The notes under the pieces are model-generated. The model was not told the origin of the DNA. It worked only from the letters and a program-made list of their open reading frames with translations, and ran no database searches. Shown piece after piece: positions 1 to 7,602 of a stretch of DNA of 64,000 nucleotides. Source of the stretch: Clostridia bacterium. GTDB taxonomy: Bacteria > Bacillota > Clostridia > Oscillospirales > Acutalibacteraceae. Every line of letters starts with the position of its first letter. The first letter of the stretch is position 1. The translations under genes and the position numbers were made by a program. Where the stretch lies: NCBI GenBank assembly GCA_017625435.1, contig JAGAKX010000051.1, positions 1 to 64,000 on the forward strand, read 5' to 3'.

Positions 1-1
1 C

Positions 2-316
2 AACAAGACCGGTATGGATGAAATTATGTACACCGTATACCAGATCTTCTACGCAGCAAATGTTGCAGCACACAGCACAGAAGACTGGCTTGCAGAGTTC
101 AACGGTGACTACTCATTCCTTAACCAGCTCTTCAAGACGAGCAACCTTGATTTCCTCCGTCAGCTCGAAATTTCTCTCGGTGACCTTCTCAACAAGTACA
201 CCGGTGACATCATCGATGACGATGAGCTTGCTCCTAACGGATTTATTGCATTCTTCCAGAAGATTATTGCATTCTTCCAGAAGATCGGCGAATTTATCAA
301 GAATCTTTTCAAATAA
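2..316 (+). CDS. C-terminal part of a secreted-type protein (partial)
   Basis: The frame is open from the left edge of the window, so the protein starts upstream and only its last 105 residues or so are visible. I do not recognise a family. The visible part is acidic and helical, and it ends in a strongly amphipathic, Phe/Ile/Lys-rich tail (FIAFFQKIIAFFQKIGEFIK then NLFK). Part of this tail is encoded by a perfect 21-bp tandem duplication. The same kind of tail ends three signal-peptide-bearing proteins in this window (at 25499, 34616 and 41281, all minus strand). By analogy this is probably the end of a secreted or surface protein. A strong terminator follows 37 bp after the stop. Confidence 0.7.
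   Translation, partial: NKTGMDEIMYTVYQIFYAANVAAHSTEDWLAEFNGDYSFLNQLFKTSNLDFLRQLEISLGDLLNKYTGDIIDDDELAPNGFIAFFQKIIAFFQKIGEFIKNLFK
243..284 (+). repeat. 21-bp perfect tandem repeat, two copies
   Basis: Two identical 21-bp units (243-263 and 264-284) lie head to tail inside the partial gene. Because 21 is a multiple of three, the duplication keeps the frame and doubles a seven-residue segment (FIAFFQK-like) of the amphipathic C-terminal helix. One unit equals two helical turns, so the hydrophobic face is extended without rotation. Confidence 0.9.
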
Positions 317-352
317 GAGATACTGATAAAGTCCGTGACTGAATAACAAAAG

Positions 353-387
353 CCCTGTGCTTCGAAAGGAGCACAGGGTATTTTTTT
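353..387 (+). terminator. Rho-independent terminator after the partial gene
   Basis: An 8-bp GC-rich stem (CCCTGTGC with GCACAGGG) and a 10-nt loop are followed by TA and seven T residues on the plus strand. Confidence 0.9.
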
Positions 388-405
388 GTTTGTAAAAAAT
401 TGCAG

Positions 406-436
406 AAAAAGAGCCTTCTCCGAAAGGAAAAGGCTC
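406..436 (-). terminator. Rho-independent terminator of the rpmH-jag operon
   Basis: The stem GAGCCTT/AAGGCTC lies just after the jag stop codon and, read on the minus strand, is followed by a run of five T. It is separate from the plus-strand terminator at 353-387, so the two convergent transcripts each have their own stop. Confidence 0.85.
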
Positions 437-442
437 TGAATT

Positions 443-1486
443 TTATTCTTCTGTATTCTTAGAGGGAATTTCTATTTTGCCGTAGAGAGAACCTGCAGTA
501 TCCTTGCGGGGAGCTCTTGTAACCTCAGGCTGATAAGCCTCCTTCTTCTGGAAGCCGCCCTTTCTGCCGCCTCTGCGGTCGTTTCTGCCTCTGTTGTTAT
601 AGCCGCCCTTTGAGGGATGTGTAGGCTGAACGCCTTCCTCAAGGGAGATAATAACCTTTCTGCCGGCATCCTGTCCGATAGAATGAGAGGTAACGCCCTC
701 GATTTCCTGAATAGCTGTGTGAACTATTCTTCTTTCATAGGGGTTCATAGGATCAAGAACCACGTTTTTGCCGTATTTAAGTACCTGCTTTGCACTTCTG
801 TGAGCAAGAGCACGAAGATTGTCGTTTCTCTTTTCTCTGTAATTTCCGATGTTTACGGAAACCTTACGGTGCTTGTCATCGTCAATTCCCTTGTTTACGG
901 AAAGACGGAGAAGATACTGAATAGAATCAAGTGTTTCGCCGCGTCTGCCGATAAGAGAGCCGTCTTCTTCACATTCAATTGTGTAAACGTACTCATTTGA
1001 ATCTGCAGCCTTTGAAAGTGTGAGATTGTATTCTGTGATGCCCATACCCTCGATAATCATTCTGAGGTATTTTGCAGCACCGTCATTCTCTGTGATTTCA
1101 ATTGCTTCGCGGACAGCCTTCTTGGGCTCTTCCTTTGCGGGAGCAGGTGTAACGGGAGCATCTTCCTTTACGGGAGCAGGCTTTGCCTTGGGGGTATCCT
1201 TGTGTGCGGGCTTTTCTTCACGGGACTTTGCGGGAGCCTTGTTTTCAGGCTGTTTCTTTTCATTCTTAAAGGTTTTTTCTGTTTTGATTTCCTTTACGGG
1301 CTTGTCTGCGATTTCATACCAGACTTTAACCTTAGCGGGTTCGGAAATAAGACCGAAAAGCTTTTTCTTTGCATCCTGGATAATTTCCTGATGAAGCTCT
1401 GCATCATCGGGAGCAGCCAGGAGAACCTTGGCATTTTCGTAGGCTTCGGCAATAGAACTGCCGGTACCGATTTTTTCTATAATCAT
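443..1486 (-). CDS. jag: Jag/KhpB (EloR-like) RNA-binding protein
   Basis: Cytoplasmic RNA-binding protein of the Jag/KhpB family, which acts with KhpA in post-transcriptional control of cell elongation and division in Firmicutes. Domain order: Jag_N at about residues 1-55; a long Lys/Pro/Ala/Glu-rich linker to about 125; a type II KH domain with the GxxG loop as GRRG (about 180); an R3H domain with the R-x3-H signature (ERRIVH); and a Gly/Arg-rich tail. At 347 residues it is longer than the Bacillus protein because of the linker. It is the last gene of rpmH-rnpA-yidD-yidC-jag, the usual position. Start: ATG at 1486 gives MIIEKIG; an in-frame TTG at 1492 lies closer to the AAAGGA site and cannot be excluded. 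Confidence 0.93.
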   Translation of the reverse strand: MIIEKIGTGSSIAEAYENAKVLLAAPDDAELHQEIIQDAKKKLFGLISEPAKVKVWYEIADKPVKEIKTEKTFKNEKKQPENKAPAKSREEKPAHKDTPKAKPAPVKEDAPVTPAPAKEEPKKAVREAIEITENDGAAKYLRMIIEGMGITEYNLTLSKAADSNEYVYTIECEEDGSLIGRRGETLDSIQYLLRLSVNKGIDDDKHRKVSVNIGNYREKRNDNLRALAHRSAKQVLKYGKNVVLDPMNPYERRIVHTAIQEIEGVTSHSIGQDAGRKVIISLEEGVQPTHPSKGGYNNRGRNDRRGGRKGGFQKKEAYQPEVTRAPRKDTAGSLYGKIEIPSKNTEE

Positions 1487-1537
1487 TAACAACGAAATCC
1501 TTTCTTGTTATATAAACCGGAACGGTCTGTTTTCAGA

Positions 1538-2521
1538 TTATTCGTTATTGTCTTCTTTTTTCTGCATCATTGCTGCCTTGATTTTTACATTGTTTTCTTT
1601 TGCACGTCTCTGAACGGTTTCATCAATCATCTGTTCAGCTATAATAGCATCAGGCTTTAATGTAAAGTGGAGACCGACTGTCTGGATAAAGGAAAGAATG
1701 TTGGAGATAATCCAGTAGAAGCCGATACCTGCGGGGAAGCTGAAGGAGAACATGAAAGACATAGCGGGTGACATAAATGTCATACAGCCCATAGCAGGGT
1801 TCTTTGACATTTCGGGGTTTGTTTTTCTCTGCTTGAGATACATAAACAAACTGGACATAAGAGCGGTAACACCTGCGAGAACAGGGATAAGAATAAGAAT
1901 ACCGCCGACTTCCTTCGGATTTGCAGTAAGGTCAATTCCGAAGATTTTGAAATTTTCAATGAAGCTTTCGATTCTTGTTATGTCAGCATCTTTAATGATT
2001 TCGGGATTGAGATATTCTTTGATTTCTGAAAATTTGTTAAGCACAAGCAGCTCTATCTGACGTGTTGCGGATACATCGCCCATAACCTTTGTATAAGCGG
2101 CGGAAAGCTCTGCAATCTGTGCTTCGCTGAATTTGAGCACGTACTTGATGGGGGAGTAGATGGCACCGTAAAGACCCATCATAACCACAAGCTGAAGAAT
2201 CATGGGAAGACATCCCATATTGCTCATGCTGAAGCCCTCGCGTCTGTAGAGTTCCTGCGTTTCTTCGGATATTTTCATCTGTGCTTCTCTCGGATTGAGA
2301 GTTGAGTATTTTGCTCTTATCTTATTGACCTTAGCCTGAAGGCGCATCTGCTTTGCAGAGTTCTTCTGCTGAGTTACAGCCTGAGGCAGAAGAAAAAGCC
2401 TGATGATAAGGGTAATAAGTAAAAGCGAGAGAAGGTAATTGTTTGTAATTTCGAAAAGAAATGCAAGCGCATATCCGAAAGGAACGGCTAAGATATCATA
2501 TAATAATTCAAAAAATCCCAT
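1538..2521 (-). CDS. yidC: YidC/Oxa1 family membrane protein insertase
   Basis: Integral membrane insertase that places proteins in the cytoplasmic membrane, alone or with SecYEG. This 327-residue protein has the short Gram-positive (SpoIIIJ/YidC1) architecture. The first conserved transmembrane segment contains the groove arginine (LLITLIIRLFLLP). A charged cytoplasmic hairpin (about 50-95) follows, then further hydrophobic segments near 105-125, 205-230 and 250-285, and a Lys-rich tail that can contact the ribosome. No lipobox Cys is evident at the N-terminus, unlike the Bacillus lipoprotein form. It starts 16 bp after yidD, inside the rpmH operon. In spore formers this family also supports the SpoIIIA-SpoIIQ channel; whether that holds here is inference. 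Confidence 0.95.
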   Translation of the reverse strand: MGFFELLYDILAVPFGYALAFLFEITNNYLLSLLLITLIIRLFLLPQAVTQQKNSAKQMRLQAKVNKIRAKYSTLNPREAQMKISEETQELYRREGFSMSNMGCLPMILQLVVMMGLYGAIYSPIKYVLKFSEAQIAELSAAYTKVMGDVSATRQIELLVLNKFSEIKEYLNPEIIKDADITRIESFIENFKIFGIDLTANPKEVGGILILIPVLAGVTALMSSLFMYLKQRKTNPEMSKNPAMGCMTFMSPAMSFMFSFSFPAGIGFYWIISNILSFIQTVGLHFTLKPDAIIAEQMIDETVQRRAKENNVKIKAAMMQKKEDNNE

Positions 2522-2537
2522 TGAAATCCTCCGAGTT

Positions 2538-2780
2538 TTATTTCCTGTTTCTTCTGTTGAACTTTATGTCCGGAACAGGGTCAACCCCACCCGGAAAAAG
2601 CGGGTTGCATCGTAAAATTCGCAGCGTTCCCATGGCGCCGCCGAGAAAGAAGCCGTAACGGTCAATAGCTTCAAGAGTATAGTGGGAACAGGTCGGATAA
2701 TATCTGCATTTCGGCCCTGAAAGAGGGGAGATGTATTTCTGGTAGAATCGGATAATCCCCATAGCCGCTTTCTTAAGCAT
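2538..2780 (-). CDS. yidD: Membrane protein insertion efficiency factor YidD
   Basis: Small 80-residue protein of the YidD (DUF37) family, thought to sit at the inner face of the membrane and assist YidC-dependent insertion. The family core is clear: a KYISP segment, the [18 protein letters not shown] block and the R-C-N-P-x-x-x-G-G-x-D-P-V-P block near the C-terminus. Its start overlaps the end of rnpA by 8 bp and it is followed 16 bp later by yidC, so translation is probably coupled. Confidence 0.95.
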   Translation of the reverse strand: MLKKAAMGIIRFYQKYISPLSGPKCRYYPTCSHYTLEAIDRYGFFLGGAMGTLRILRCNPLFPGGVDPVPDIKFNRRNRK

Positions 2781-3111
2781 CTCTGATAATACCTGCCGAT
2801 GTTAACTGATTGCGCATAACTGCGCCGATTTCCGTACTTTTCTTAAAGACCGTTTTTGTTCTTGCGACAAATACAATATCGTAACTGCCCTGAAGCTCTC
2901 CGAGTGACAGATATGCCGCACGGATGACTCTCCTTGCACGGTTACGCTGAACTGCATTGCCTATTTTTTTGCTTGTTGTTATCCCTATACGACAAATTCC
3001 CGCGCGGTTCTTTACAACATAGGTAACCAACGCAGGATTTGTGTATGCTTTTCCGCGGCCGTATGCCCTGCGGAAATCGGTGTTGGAATTTAGTGTTGCG
3101 AATCGTGACAA
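2773..3111 (-). CDS. rnpA: Ribonuclease P protein component
   Basis: Protein subunit of RNase P, which removes the 5' leader from pre-tRNAs. The 112-residue protein is of normal length and carries the conserved RNR region ([17 protein letters not shown]) that contacts the RNA, plus the N-terminal F-R-R-x-Y-x-x-G-K block. It lies 25 bp after rpmH and overlaps yidD. The RNA subunit (rnpB) lies in the same window at about 45921-46258. Confidence 0.96.
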   Translation of the reverse strand: MSRFATLNSNTDFRRAYGRGKAYTNPALVTYVVKNRAGICRIGITTSKKIGNAVQRNRARRVIRAAYLSLGELQGSYDIVFVARTKTVFKKSTEIGAVMRNQLTSAGIIRDA

Positions 3112-3136
3112 TTTACACGAATCCTTTCAGCTTTAA

Positions 3137-3271
3137 TTAGTATGTAAGCTGCTTTCTGCCCTTTGCTCTGCGGCGGGCAAGAACCTTGCGGCCGTTTCTG
3201 TCTGCCATTCTCTTACGGAAGCCGTGCTCCATCTTGCGCTGACGCTTTTTAGGCTGATATGTTCTTTTCAT
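3137..3271 (-). CDS. rpmH: 50S ribosomal protein L34
   Basis: A 44-residue, very basic protein starting [10 protein letters not shown], the invariant start of L34. I chose the ATG at 3271 because it gives the exact family length and has a GGAGGGG site just upstream; a longer open frame upstream is not conserved in character. It is the first gene of the operon and is served by the promoter at 3379-3407. In many Firmicutes rpmH lies beside dnaA and oriC; here no dnaA is seen upstream. Confidence 0.97.
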   Translation of the reverse strand: MKRTYQPKKRQRKMEHGFRKRMADRNGRKVLARRRAKGRKQLTY

Positions 3272-3378
3272 TGGTAATACCCCTCCATTCTTATTCTTCA
3301 TTAAACAGCCAAAGTAACGGAAAAAATGCTGTTCGACCGGAAAAAAGGCGCAATGCACCCTTGTTTCTACAATTTGCT

Positions 3379-3407
3379 ATTATATAATAGGCGCGGTCTT
3401 ATGTCAA
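3379..3407 (-). promoter_or_regulatory. SigA-type promoter for rpmH-rnpA-yidD-yidC-jag
   Basis: On the minus strand a perfect -35 TTGACA (3407-3402) and a perfect -10 TATAAT (3384-3379) are separated by exactly 17 bp, about 110 bp upstream of rpmH. A ribosomal protein operon is expected to have such a promoter. Confidence 0.9.
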
Positions 3408-3451
3408 CAGTTTTTTGTTTAAATAATATTTCAAAAATTATGAAAATTTTA

Positions 3452-3480
3452 TTGTTAATTTAAGAGTTTTGTTGTATCAT
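3452..3480 (+). promoter_or_regulatory. Probable promoter for the YtvI-like gene
   Basis: TTGTTA (3452-3457), 17-bp spacer, TATCAT (3475-3480), 66 bp before the start codon at 3547. It is divergent from the rpmH promoter. A SigE-type sporulation promoter, expected for ytvI, was not evident. Confidence 0.55.
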
Positions 3481-3546
3481 AACATTAAGTATAGTTTACT
3501 GTTTTCAATTTTTTTATATGCAAATTTGTTGCAATGAGGTGATAGA

Positions 3547-4737
3547 ATGACTAATGTTGTTGAAAAAAGACGCAGAGTGCTTATAAACACAGCTTACTTT
3601 GCATTGATATTTGCCGTGGCTTTTGCCGCTTACCGATGGTTGCTTCCTTTGCTGCTTCCTTTTATTTTCGCCTTTGCTGCGGCAGGAATTCTTAACCGTC
3701 CCATATCTGCTATTGTGAAGAAAACTCCCCTTAAGCGCCCGTGGCTCAGCGCAGGCTTTGTGATTATGCTTGTCCTTATAATTGCTGCTGTGTTCTTTCT
3801 TATAGGAATTGAGCTTGTTGAGACTGTTTCGGGCTTCTATGATTATTCTGTAGCACAGCTTAACAATATTACGGACCTTGTAAATGATCTCAAGCTCTGG
3901 ATTCTGGATATTACGTCCTTTCTTCCCGAGGTTATAAGGGGTACACTTCACGAAAATGTTACTCTTTTCTTTGATAATATAATTCAGAACGGGTTTCAGA
4001 ATATTTCAATTGATACATCAATGATAAACTGGTCCGAGCTTCTTTCAAAGGGCTCTGAAATGATTACGGGCACGGTGGGTAAAATTCCCTCTCTCATTAT
4101 TGCGGCTATCGTGTTTATGATTTCCACCGTGTTCATTTCCTCTGATTATGATAAAATCAAAATATTTTTCGTAAAGCAGGTAAAGCCCGAGCGTGCACGC
4201 AAAATTTCTGATGCCTGGCATCTCGGTGTGAACTCTCTTAAGAAGATGATAAAGGCTTACTGCCTTATTATTCTGATTACCTCATTTGAGCTTACTGTCG
4301 GTTTTTATATCCTTAAATTTATAGGTGTCTTTGAAAGTCCTTACATTATATTCATTTCCGTTGCAATTGCGTTTATTGATATCATTCCCGTGCTCGGTAC
4401 AGGTACTGTGCTTATTCCCTGGGCGGTTATTTCTTTTATTACGGGCAATATCGGCATGGGCATAGGGCTTCTTGTAATGTATGTCATAATTCTTGTTATC
4501 AGACAGATTATTGAACCGAAGCTGGTTGCAGGACAGGTGGGGCTGCCTCCTATAGCTACAATTATTGCAATGTATGTCGGTTCAAAGACTCTCGGAGTGC
4601 TCGGCTTCTTTATCCTTCCTTTTATTGTAATCCTTATAAAGGTTTACAATGATGCGGGAATCATTCACGTTTTTAAGGACGTGCACGAGGGGGAGCACCG
4701 GGAGCCGCAGGAAAACGGGGAGCTGAAGGCTGAGTAA
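3547..4737 (+). CDS. AI-2E family permease, probable sporulation protein YtvI
   Basis: Integral membrane protein of 396 residues in the AI-2E transporter (PerM/YdiK/YtvI) family. It has two or three N-terminal membrane segments (about 15-90), a variable extracellular stretch (about 100-175), and the conserved C-terminal bundle containing DIIPVLGTGTVLIPWA (about 280) and IRQIIEPKLVAGQVGLPPI (about 320-340), the family's best-conserved blocks. In Clostridia the closest relatives are annotated as sporulation integral membrane protein YtvI; that assignment is inference from overall layout. It has its own promoter, is divergent from rpmH, and its transported substrate, if any, is unknown. Confidence 0.85.
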   Translation: MTNVVEKRRRVLINTAYFALIFAVAFAAYRWLLPLLLPFIFAFAAAGILNRPISAIVKKTPLKRPWLSAGFVIMLVLIIAAVFFLIGIELVETVSGFYDYSVAQLNNITDLVNDLKLWILDITSFLPEVIRGTLHENVTLFFDNIIQNGFQNISIDTSMINWSELLSKGSEMITGTVGKIPSLIIAAIVFMISTVFISSDYDKIKIFFVKQVKPERARKISDAWHLGVNSLKKMIKAYCLIILITSFELTVGFYILKFIGVFESPYIIFISVAIAFIDIIPVLGTGTVLIPWAVISFITGNIGMGIGLLVMYVIILVIRQIIEPKLVAGQVGLPPIATIIAMYVGSKTLGVLGFFILPFIVILIKVYNDAGIIHVFKDVHEGEHREPQENGELKAE

Positions 4738-4872
4738 TATTACAAACAGGAAAATGTTAACAGTTTGGTAAAAAATAATATAAAAATTATTTATAATTCT
4801 ATAATAGAATAATAAATAATTTATGTTGTGTTATCATCAATGTATATAAAGTTATGGCGGAGGCGTATTATT

Positions 4873-5145
4873 ATGCTTAATACCTTAATTCAGACAATTG
4901 CCAACCTCGGTTTTGATGCAGAGGCAATAACAACGGCATTCAATAGGGTTATTGAAACTATCCGTAACGGTGATCTGTCTTCTATGCAGGGGCTTTCCGA
5001 TATTTTTACCGGTATCATTGCAGCTCTTACGGGGGCCAGTGCCGCAGATATCAATGCAATCCTCTCTTCGCTTATCACAAGTGTAATTGCAATTCTCTCT
5101 GATGATACCACAAGCTCTGTGCTTTCAACAATAACAGGTGCATAA
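4873..5145 (+). CDS. Small hypothetical protein, 90 residues
   Basis: I do not recognise this protein. The ATG at 4873 follows a GGCGGAGG site; an upstream ATG at 4828 lacks a good site. The sequence is acidic, very rich in Ile, Leu, Ala, Ser and Thr, contains a single Arg-rich patch, and is predicted by eye to be almost wholly helical, with a repeated pattern of short hydrophobic helices (SDIFTGIIAALTGA, NAILSSLITSVIAIL). It has no Lys, Cys, Trp, signal peptide or clear membrane span. A strong terminator follows 21 bp after the stop, so it is probably a single-gene transcript. Confidence 0.65.
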   Translation: MLNTLIQTIANLGFDAEAITTAFNRVIETIRNGDLSSMQGLSDIFTGIIAALTGASAADINAILSSLITSVIAILSDDTTSSVLSTITGA

Positions 5146-5165
5146 TTGTTTTCTTTGTTTGTATC

Positions 5166-5200
5166 CAGCCCGACGGAGTGCTCTGTCGGGCTGATGTTTT
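5166..5200 (+). terminator. Rho-independent terminator after the small protein gene
   Basis: A 9-bp stem (CAGCCCGAC with GTCGGGCTG) with a 10-nt loop is followed by ATGTTTT. Confidence 0.8.
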
Positions 5201-5270
5201 CCCGGGGGGCACTATGTAAGCCGTGCTCTATATATAATATGTAATTAATTATTAAAGGAGATTTTCGTTA

Positions 5271-5954
5271 ATGAAAAAGGCAGCAGTTTTATTGATTACT
5301 GCAATAATAATGCTTTTCGGCAGCTGTACTGTTTTTCAGGTATCTGAGAAAAATACATCTGAACCTGCAGGTGAAGAAAGCTCTACTTCAATTGTTATTG
5401 CGGTGCCGGAAACAACAGAAAGCATTTTTCCGGAAGAAACAGCCTCTGTTGCTGCGGAAGAAACTACAGCTGAAGAGGAGAGCACAGCAATTCCCGAAAC
5501 GACAAGCTCTGAACAGACAACAGCCCGCGAGGAGAAAACCACAAGGGAAGAAAAGACAACAAAGGAAGTCAAAACAACCGTGAAGGTGCCTGAGGAGGTT
5601 GATCTCAGCATCTCAATGCCCGAAAAGAACGGTACTATGGAAACGGATGATTCCCCCGATAATAAATATATTAAGATTGTAAATAAACAGAAAAAGATTG
5701 ATAAAGCATTGCTTCTTGCTGTTTATTCCGTACCTGAGTCGGGGCAGAATTATGTTTTTGAGTTTTATGACGAGGAAAATTTTGATGCCGATAATATAAG
5801 ACGTGTTTATCTTATAGATGCTTATGGTGATATTACAAGTGTTGCCGCAACGGAAAGTGCTGAAAGAGAGAACATTTCTCCCGTCGAAAACTGGTTCTGT
5901 ATGAATGTTCTTATTAAAGAAATCATCTATCCGGCAGTTTCCGCAAATGAATAA
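5271..5954 (+). CDS. Putative lipoprotein with Thr/Glu-rich linker
   Basis: A 227-residue protein with a type II signal peptide: a short KK start, a hydrophobic core and the lipobox LFGSC with the lipidated Cys at residue 19. Residues 28-110 are a low-complexity Thr/Glu/Ser linker (repeats such as EEKTTREEKTT), typical of spacers that hold a domain away from the membrane. The C-terminal 115 residues form a small folded domain I do not recognise. AAAGGAG 10 bp upstream supports the start, and a TATAAT hexamer lies at 5233-5238 but without a convincing -35. The function is unknown; localisation on the outer face of the membrane is the safe statement. Confidence 0.8.
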   Translation: MKKAAVLLITAIIMLFGSCTVFQVSEKNTSEPAGEESSTSIVIAVPETTESIFPEETASVAAEETTAEEESTAIPETTSSEQTTAREEKTTREEKTTKEVKTTVKVPEEVDLSISMPEKNGTMETDDSPDNKYIKIVNKQKKIDKALLLAVYSVPESGQNYVFEFYDEENFDADNIRRVYLIDAYGDITSVAATESAERENISPVENWFCMNVLIKEIIYPAVSANE

Positions 5955-6191
5955 TAAGAGAATAGCCCGGTTGCGTGGATTAAATATTTGAGTGTTTTGT
6001 GTAAAAAATACAGAAAAAAGTAAAAATACTTTTCGGGGACACAAAATATCAATAAGAAAACGGGAAAAACTTTAAAAAATACATAAATATGCAGATATTC
6101 GGTGTATATTCGCTTGAAAATGTATAAAAAATCACTTGGTTAGTGTGTCAAAAAAAATGGCAACTTTTACGAAAATTTTTTCAAAAAATTG
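5955..6191 (+). other. A/T-rich intergenic region before the S10 promoter
   Basis: This 237-bp stretch holds no gene that I can support. It is very A-rich and contains only a weak 7-bp hairpin near 6014-6033 without a proper U tract, so I cannot point to a convincing terminator for the lipoprotein gene. Confidence 0.5.
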
Positions 6192-6220
6192 TTGCAATTT
6201 ACAGAAATATATGGTACAAT
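6192..6220 (+). promoter_or_regulatory. Promoter of the S10-spc-alpha operon
   Basis: TTGCAA (6192-6197), a 17-bp spacer and TACAAT (6215-6220). It is the only good sigma-A match in the 590 bp before rpsJ and predicts a transcript start near 6227, which leaves a 5' leader of about 318 nt. Confidence 0.75.
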
Positions 6221-6227
6221 GCATCTT

Positions 6228-6544
6228 GCCTGTTAAAAAAGGGATTATTATGCCTAAAAAATAACAGGCTGATATGCGATGATACGGGAGGTGGCTGCGC
6301 TCGACGCAGGAAATTTCCGTGGAGTATGTCCGATTTTCAAACCGGGCGATTATGTAATACCGCACAAGGGGGGAGCCTGCGCCTTAACCGGGCTCCTATG
6401 GTACTTATGCGGTGAAAATTTCTGTAATTCGGTCCGGAATAACTTGCGATATTCCGGATTTAAAAATCGGAAGGCGCGAATAACCCGGCGCCGTGTAGAA
6501 ATTTTCAGACAGCACAGCCCGCCAAATTCTAAGGAGGCATTAAA
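6228..6544 (+). promoter_or_regulatory. Structured 5' leader of the S10 operon
   Basis: The untranslated leader before rpsJ is unusually long and full of complementary segments. In order: GCCTGTTA (6228-6235) with TAACAGGC (6262-6269); CTGCG/CGCAG around 6295-6308; an outer stem ACCGCAcAAG (6359-6368) with CTTATGCGGT (6404-6413) enclosing GGAGCC (6372-6377) with GGCTCC (6391-6396); and an 11-bp helix TGAAAATTTCT (6413-6423) with AGAAATTTTCA (6497-6507) that encloses two further hairpins (6433-6458 and 6473-6492), giving a possible three-way junction. The rpsJ site AAGGAGG lies downstream. Ribosomal leaders often bind an operon-encoded protein (L4 in the E. coli S10 operon); that role here is inference. 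I cannot match it to a named RNA family. Confidence 0.6.
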
Positions 6545-6859
6545 ATGGCAGTTAAGGAAAAGATCAGAATCAGACTTAAAGGCTACGATCACTCACTCGT
6601 AGACAAAGCAGCGGAAAGAATAGTTGAAACCGCAAAGCGTACAGGTGCTCAGGTTTCCGGTCCCGTTCCGCTTCCCACAGAGAAGGAAGTTGTTACTATC
6701 CTTCGTGCTGTTCACAAGTATAAGGATTCCCGTGAACAGTTTGAGCAGAGAACCCACAAGAGACTCATTGATGTAATCAGACCCTCAGCAAAGACTGCTG
6801 AAGCTCTGACAAATCTCGAGCTTCCCGCCGGCGTTGATATCGAAATTAAGGTAATGTAA
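6545..6859 (+). CDS. rpsJ: 30S ribosomal protein S10
   Basis: A 104-residue S10 starting [20 protein letters not shown], with the conserved [36 protein letters not shown] core. It is a head protein of the small subunit and, as NusE, also part of transcription antitermination complexes. It is the first gene of the operon, with AAGGAGG 7 bp before the ATG. A 93-bp gap with two stem-loops separates it from rplC. Confidence 0.98.
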   Translation: MAVKEKIRIRLKGYDHSLVDKAAERIVETAKRTGAQVSGPVPLPTEKEVVTILRAVHKYKDSREQFEQRTHKRLIDVIRPSAKTAEALTNLELPAGVDIEIKVM

Positions 6860-6877
6860 TTTCGGTTTGCTTATAAA

Positions 6878-6928
6878 GGACGTCAGACGTCCGCAAAGCA
6901 CCGCAGGTCAAGTCGGCACCAAGCCGAC
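6878..6928 (+). other. Two stem-loops between rpsJ and rplC
   Basis: GGACGT/ACGTCC (6878-6892, 3-nt loop) and GTCGGC/GCCGAC (6912-6928, 5-nt loop) lie in the 93-bp gap. Neither is followed by a U tract, so they look like RNA processing or stability elements rather than terminators. Confidence 0.5.
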
Positions 6929-6952
6929 CAATAATCTGAAGGAGGAAAAAAC

Positions 6953-7588
6953 ATGAAAAAAGGTCTTATCGGTAAGAAGATTGGCATGACACAGTTCTTT
7001 GACGAGAAGGGCAATGTAGTTCCCGTAACCGTTCTTGAAGTTGGTCCTTGCGCAGTCGTACAGAAGAAGACAGAAGAGAAGGACGGCTACAATGCTGTTC
7101 AGCTCGGTTTCGGTGACATGAAGGTCAATCGCGTAAACAAGCCCATGAAGGGTCACTTCGCAAAGGCTGATGTTGCCCCCAAGAAAGTTCTCAAGGAGTT
7201 CAGACTCGCTGACACTGATTCAGTGAATGTAGGCGATGTTCTCAAGGCTGACGTTTTCGCAGCAGGCGAAAAGGTAGACGTAAGCGGTACCAGCAAGGGT
7301 AAAGGCTACGCAGGCGCTATCAAGAGATGGAACTTCGGCAGACTCGTAGAATCACACGGTACCGGTCCCGTAGCAAGACACCAGGGTTCAATGGGCGCAT
7401 GCTCCGACCCCTCAAGAGTTTTCAAGGGAAAGAAGATGCCCGGTCATCTCGGTGCTGAAAAGGTTACAGTCCAGAATCTGGACGTAGTTAAGGTAGATGC
7501 AGAAAACAACCTCATCGCTGTAAGAGGCGCTGTTCCCGGCGCAAAGGGCGGTTACGTTGTTATCACAAATGCCGTTAAGAAAGCGTAA
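6953..7588 (+). CDS. rplC: 50S ribosomal protein L3
   Basis: A 211-residue L3, the bacterial length, starting [20 protein letters not shown]. The internal loop that reaches toward the peptidyl transferase centre is present ([33 protein letters not shown]). L3 is an early assembly protein of the large subunit. AAGGAGG lies upstream, and rplD follows after 14 bp. Confidence 0.98.
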   Translation: MKKGLIGKKIGMTQFFDEKGNVVPVTVLEVGPCAVVQKKTEEKDGYNAVQLGFGDMKVNRVNKPMKGHFAKADVAPKKVLKEFRLADTDSVNVGDVLKADVFAAGEKVDVSGTSKGKGYAGAIKRWNFGRLVESHGTGPVARHQGSMGACSDPSRVFKGKKMPGHLGAEKVTVQNLDVVKVDAENNLIAVRGAVPGAKGGYVVITNAVKKA

Positions 7589-7602
7589 GGGAGGAATAGA
7601 AA

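Noticed and set aside
3272..3546. Possible origin of replication upstream of rpmH
   Set aside because: I found no TTATCCACA-type DnaA boxes, no dnaA gene and no AT-rich repeat array; the region is explained by two divergent promoters.
6279..6602. Open frame of about 107 codons in the S10 leader running into rpsJ
   Set aside because: It has no family resemblance and overlaps the rpsJ start in another frame; the region is better explained as folded leader RNA.
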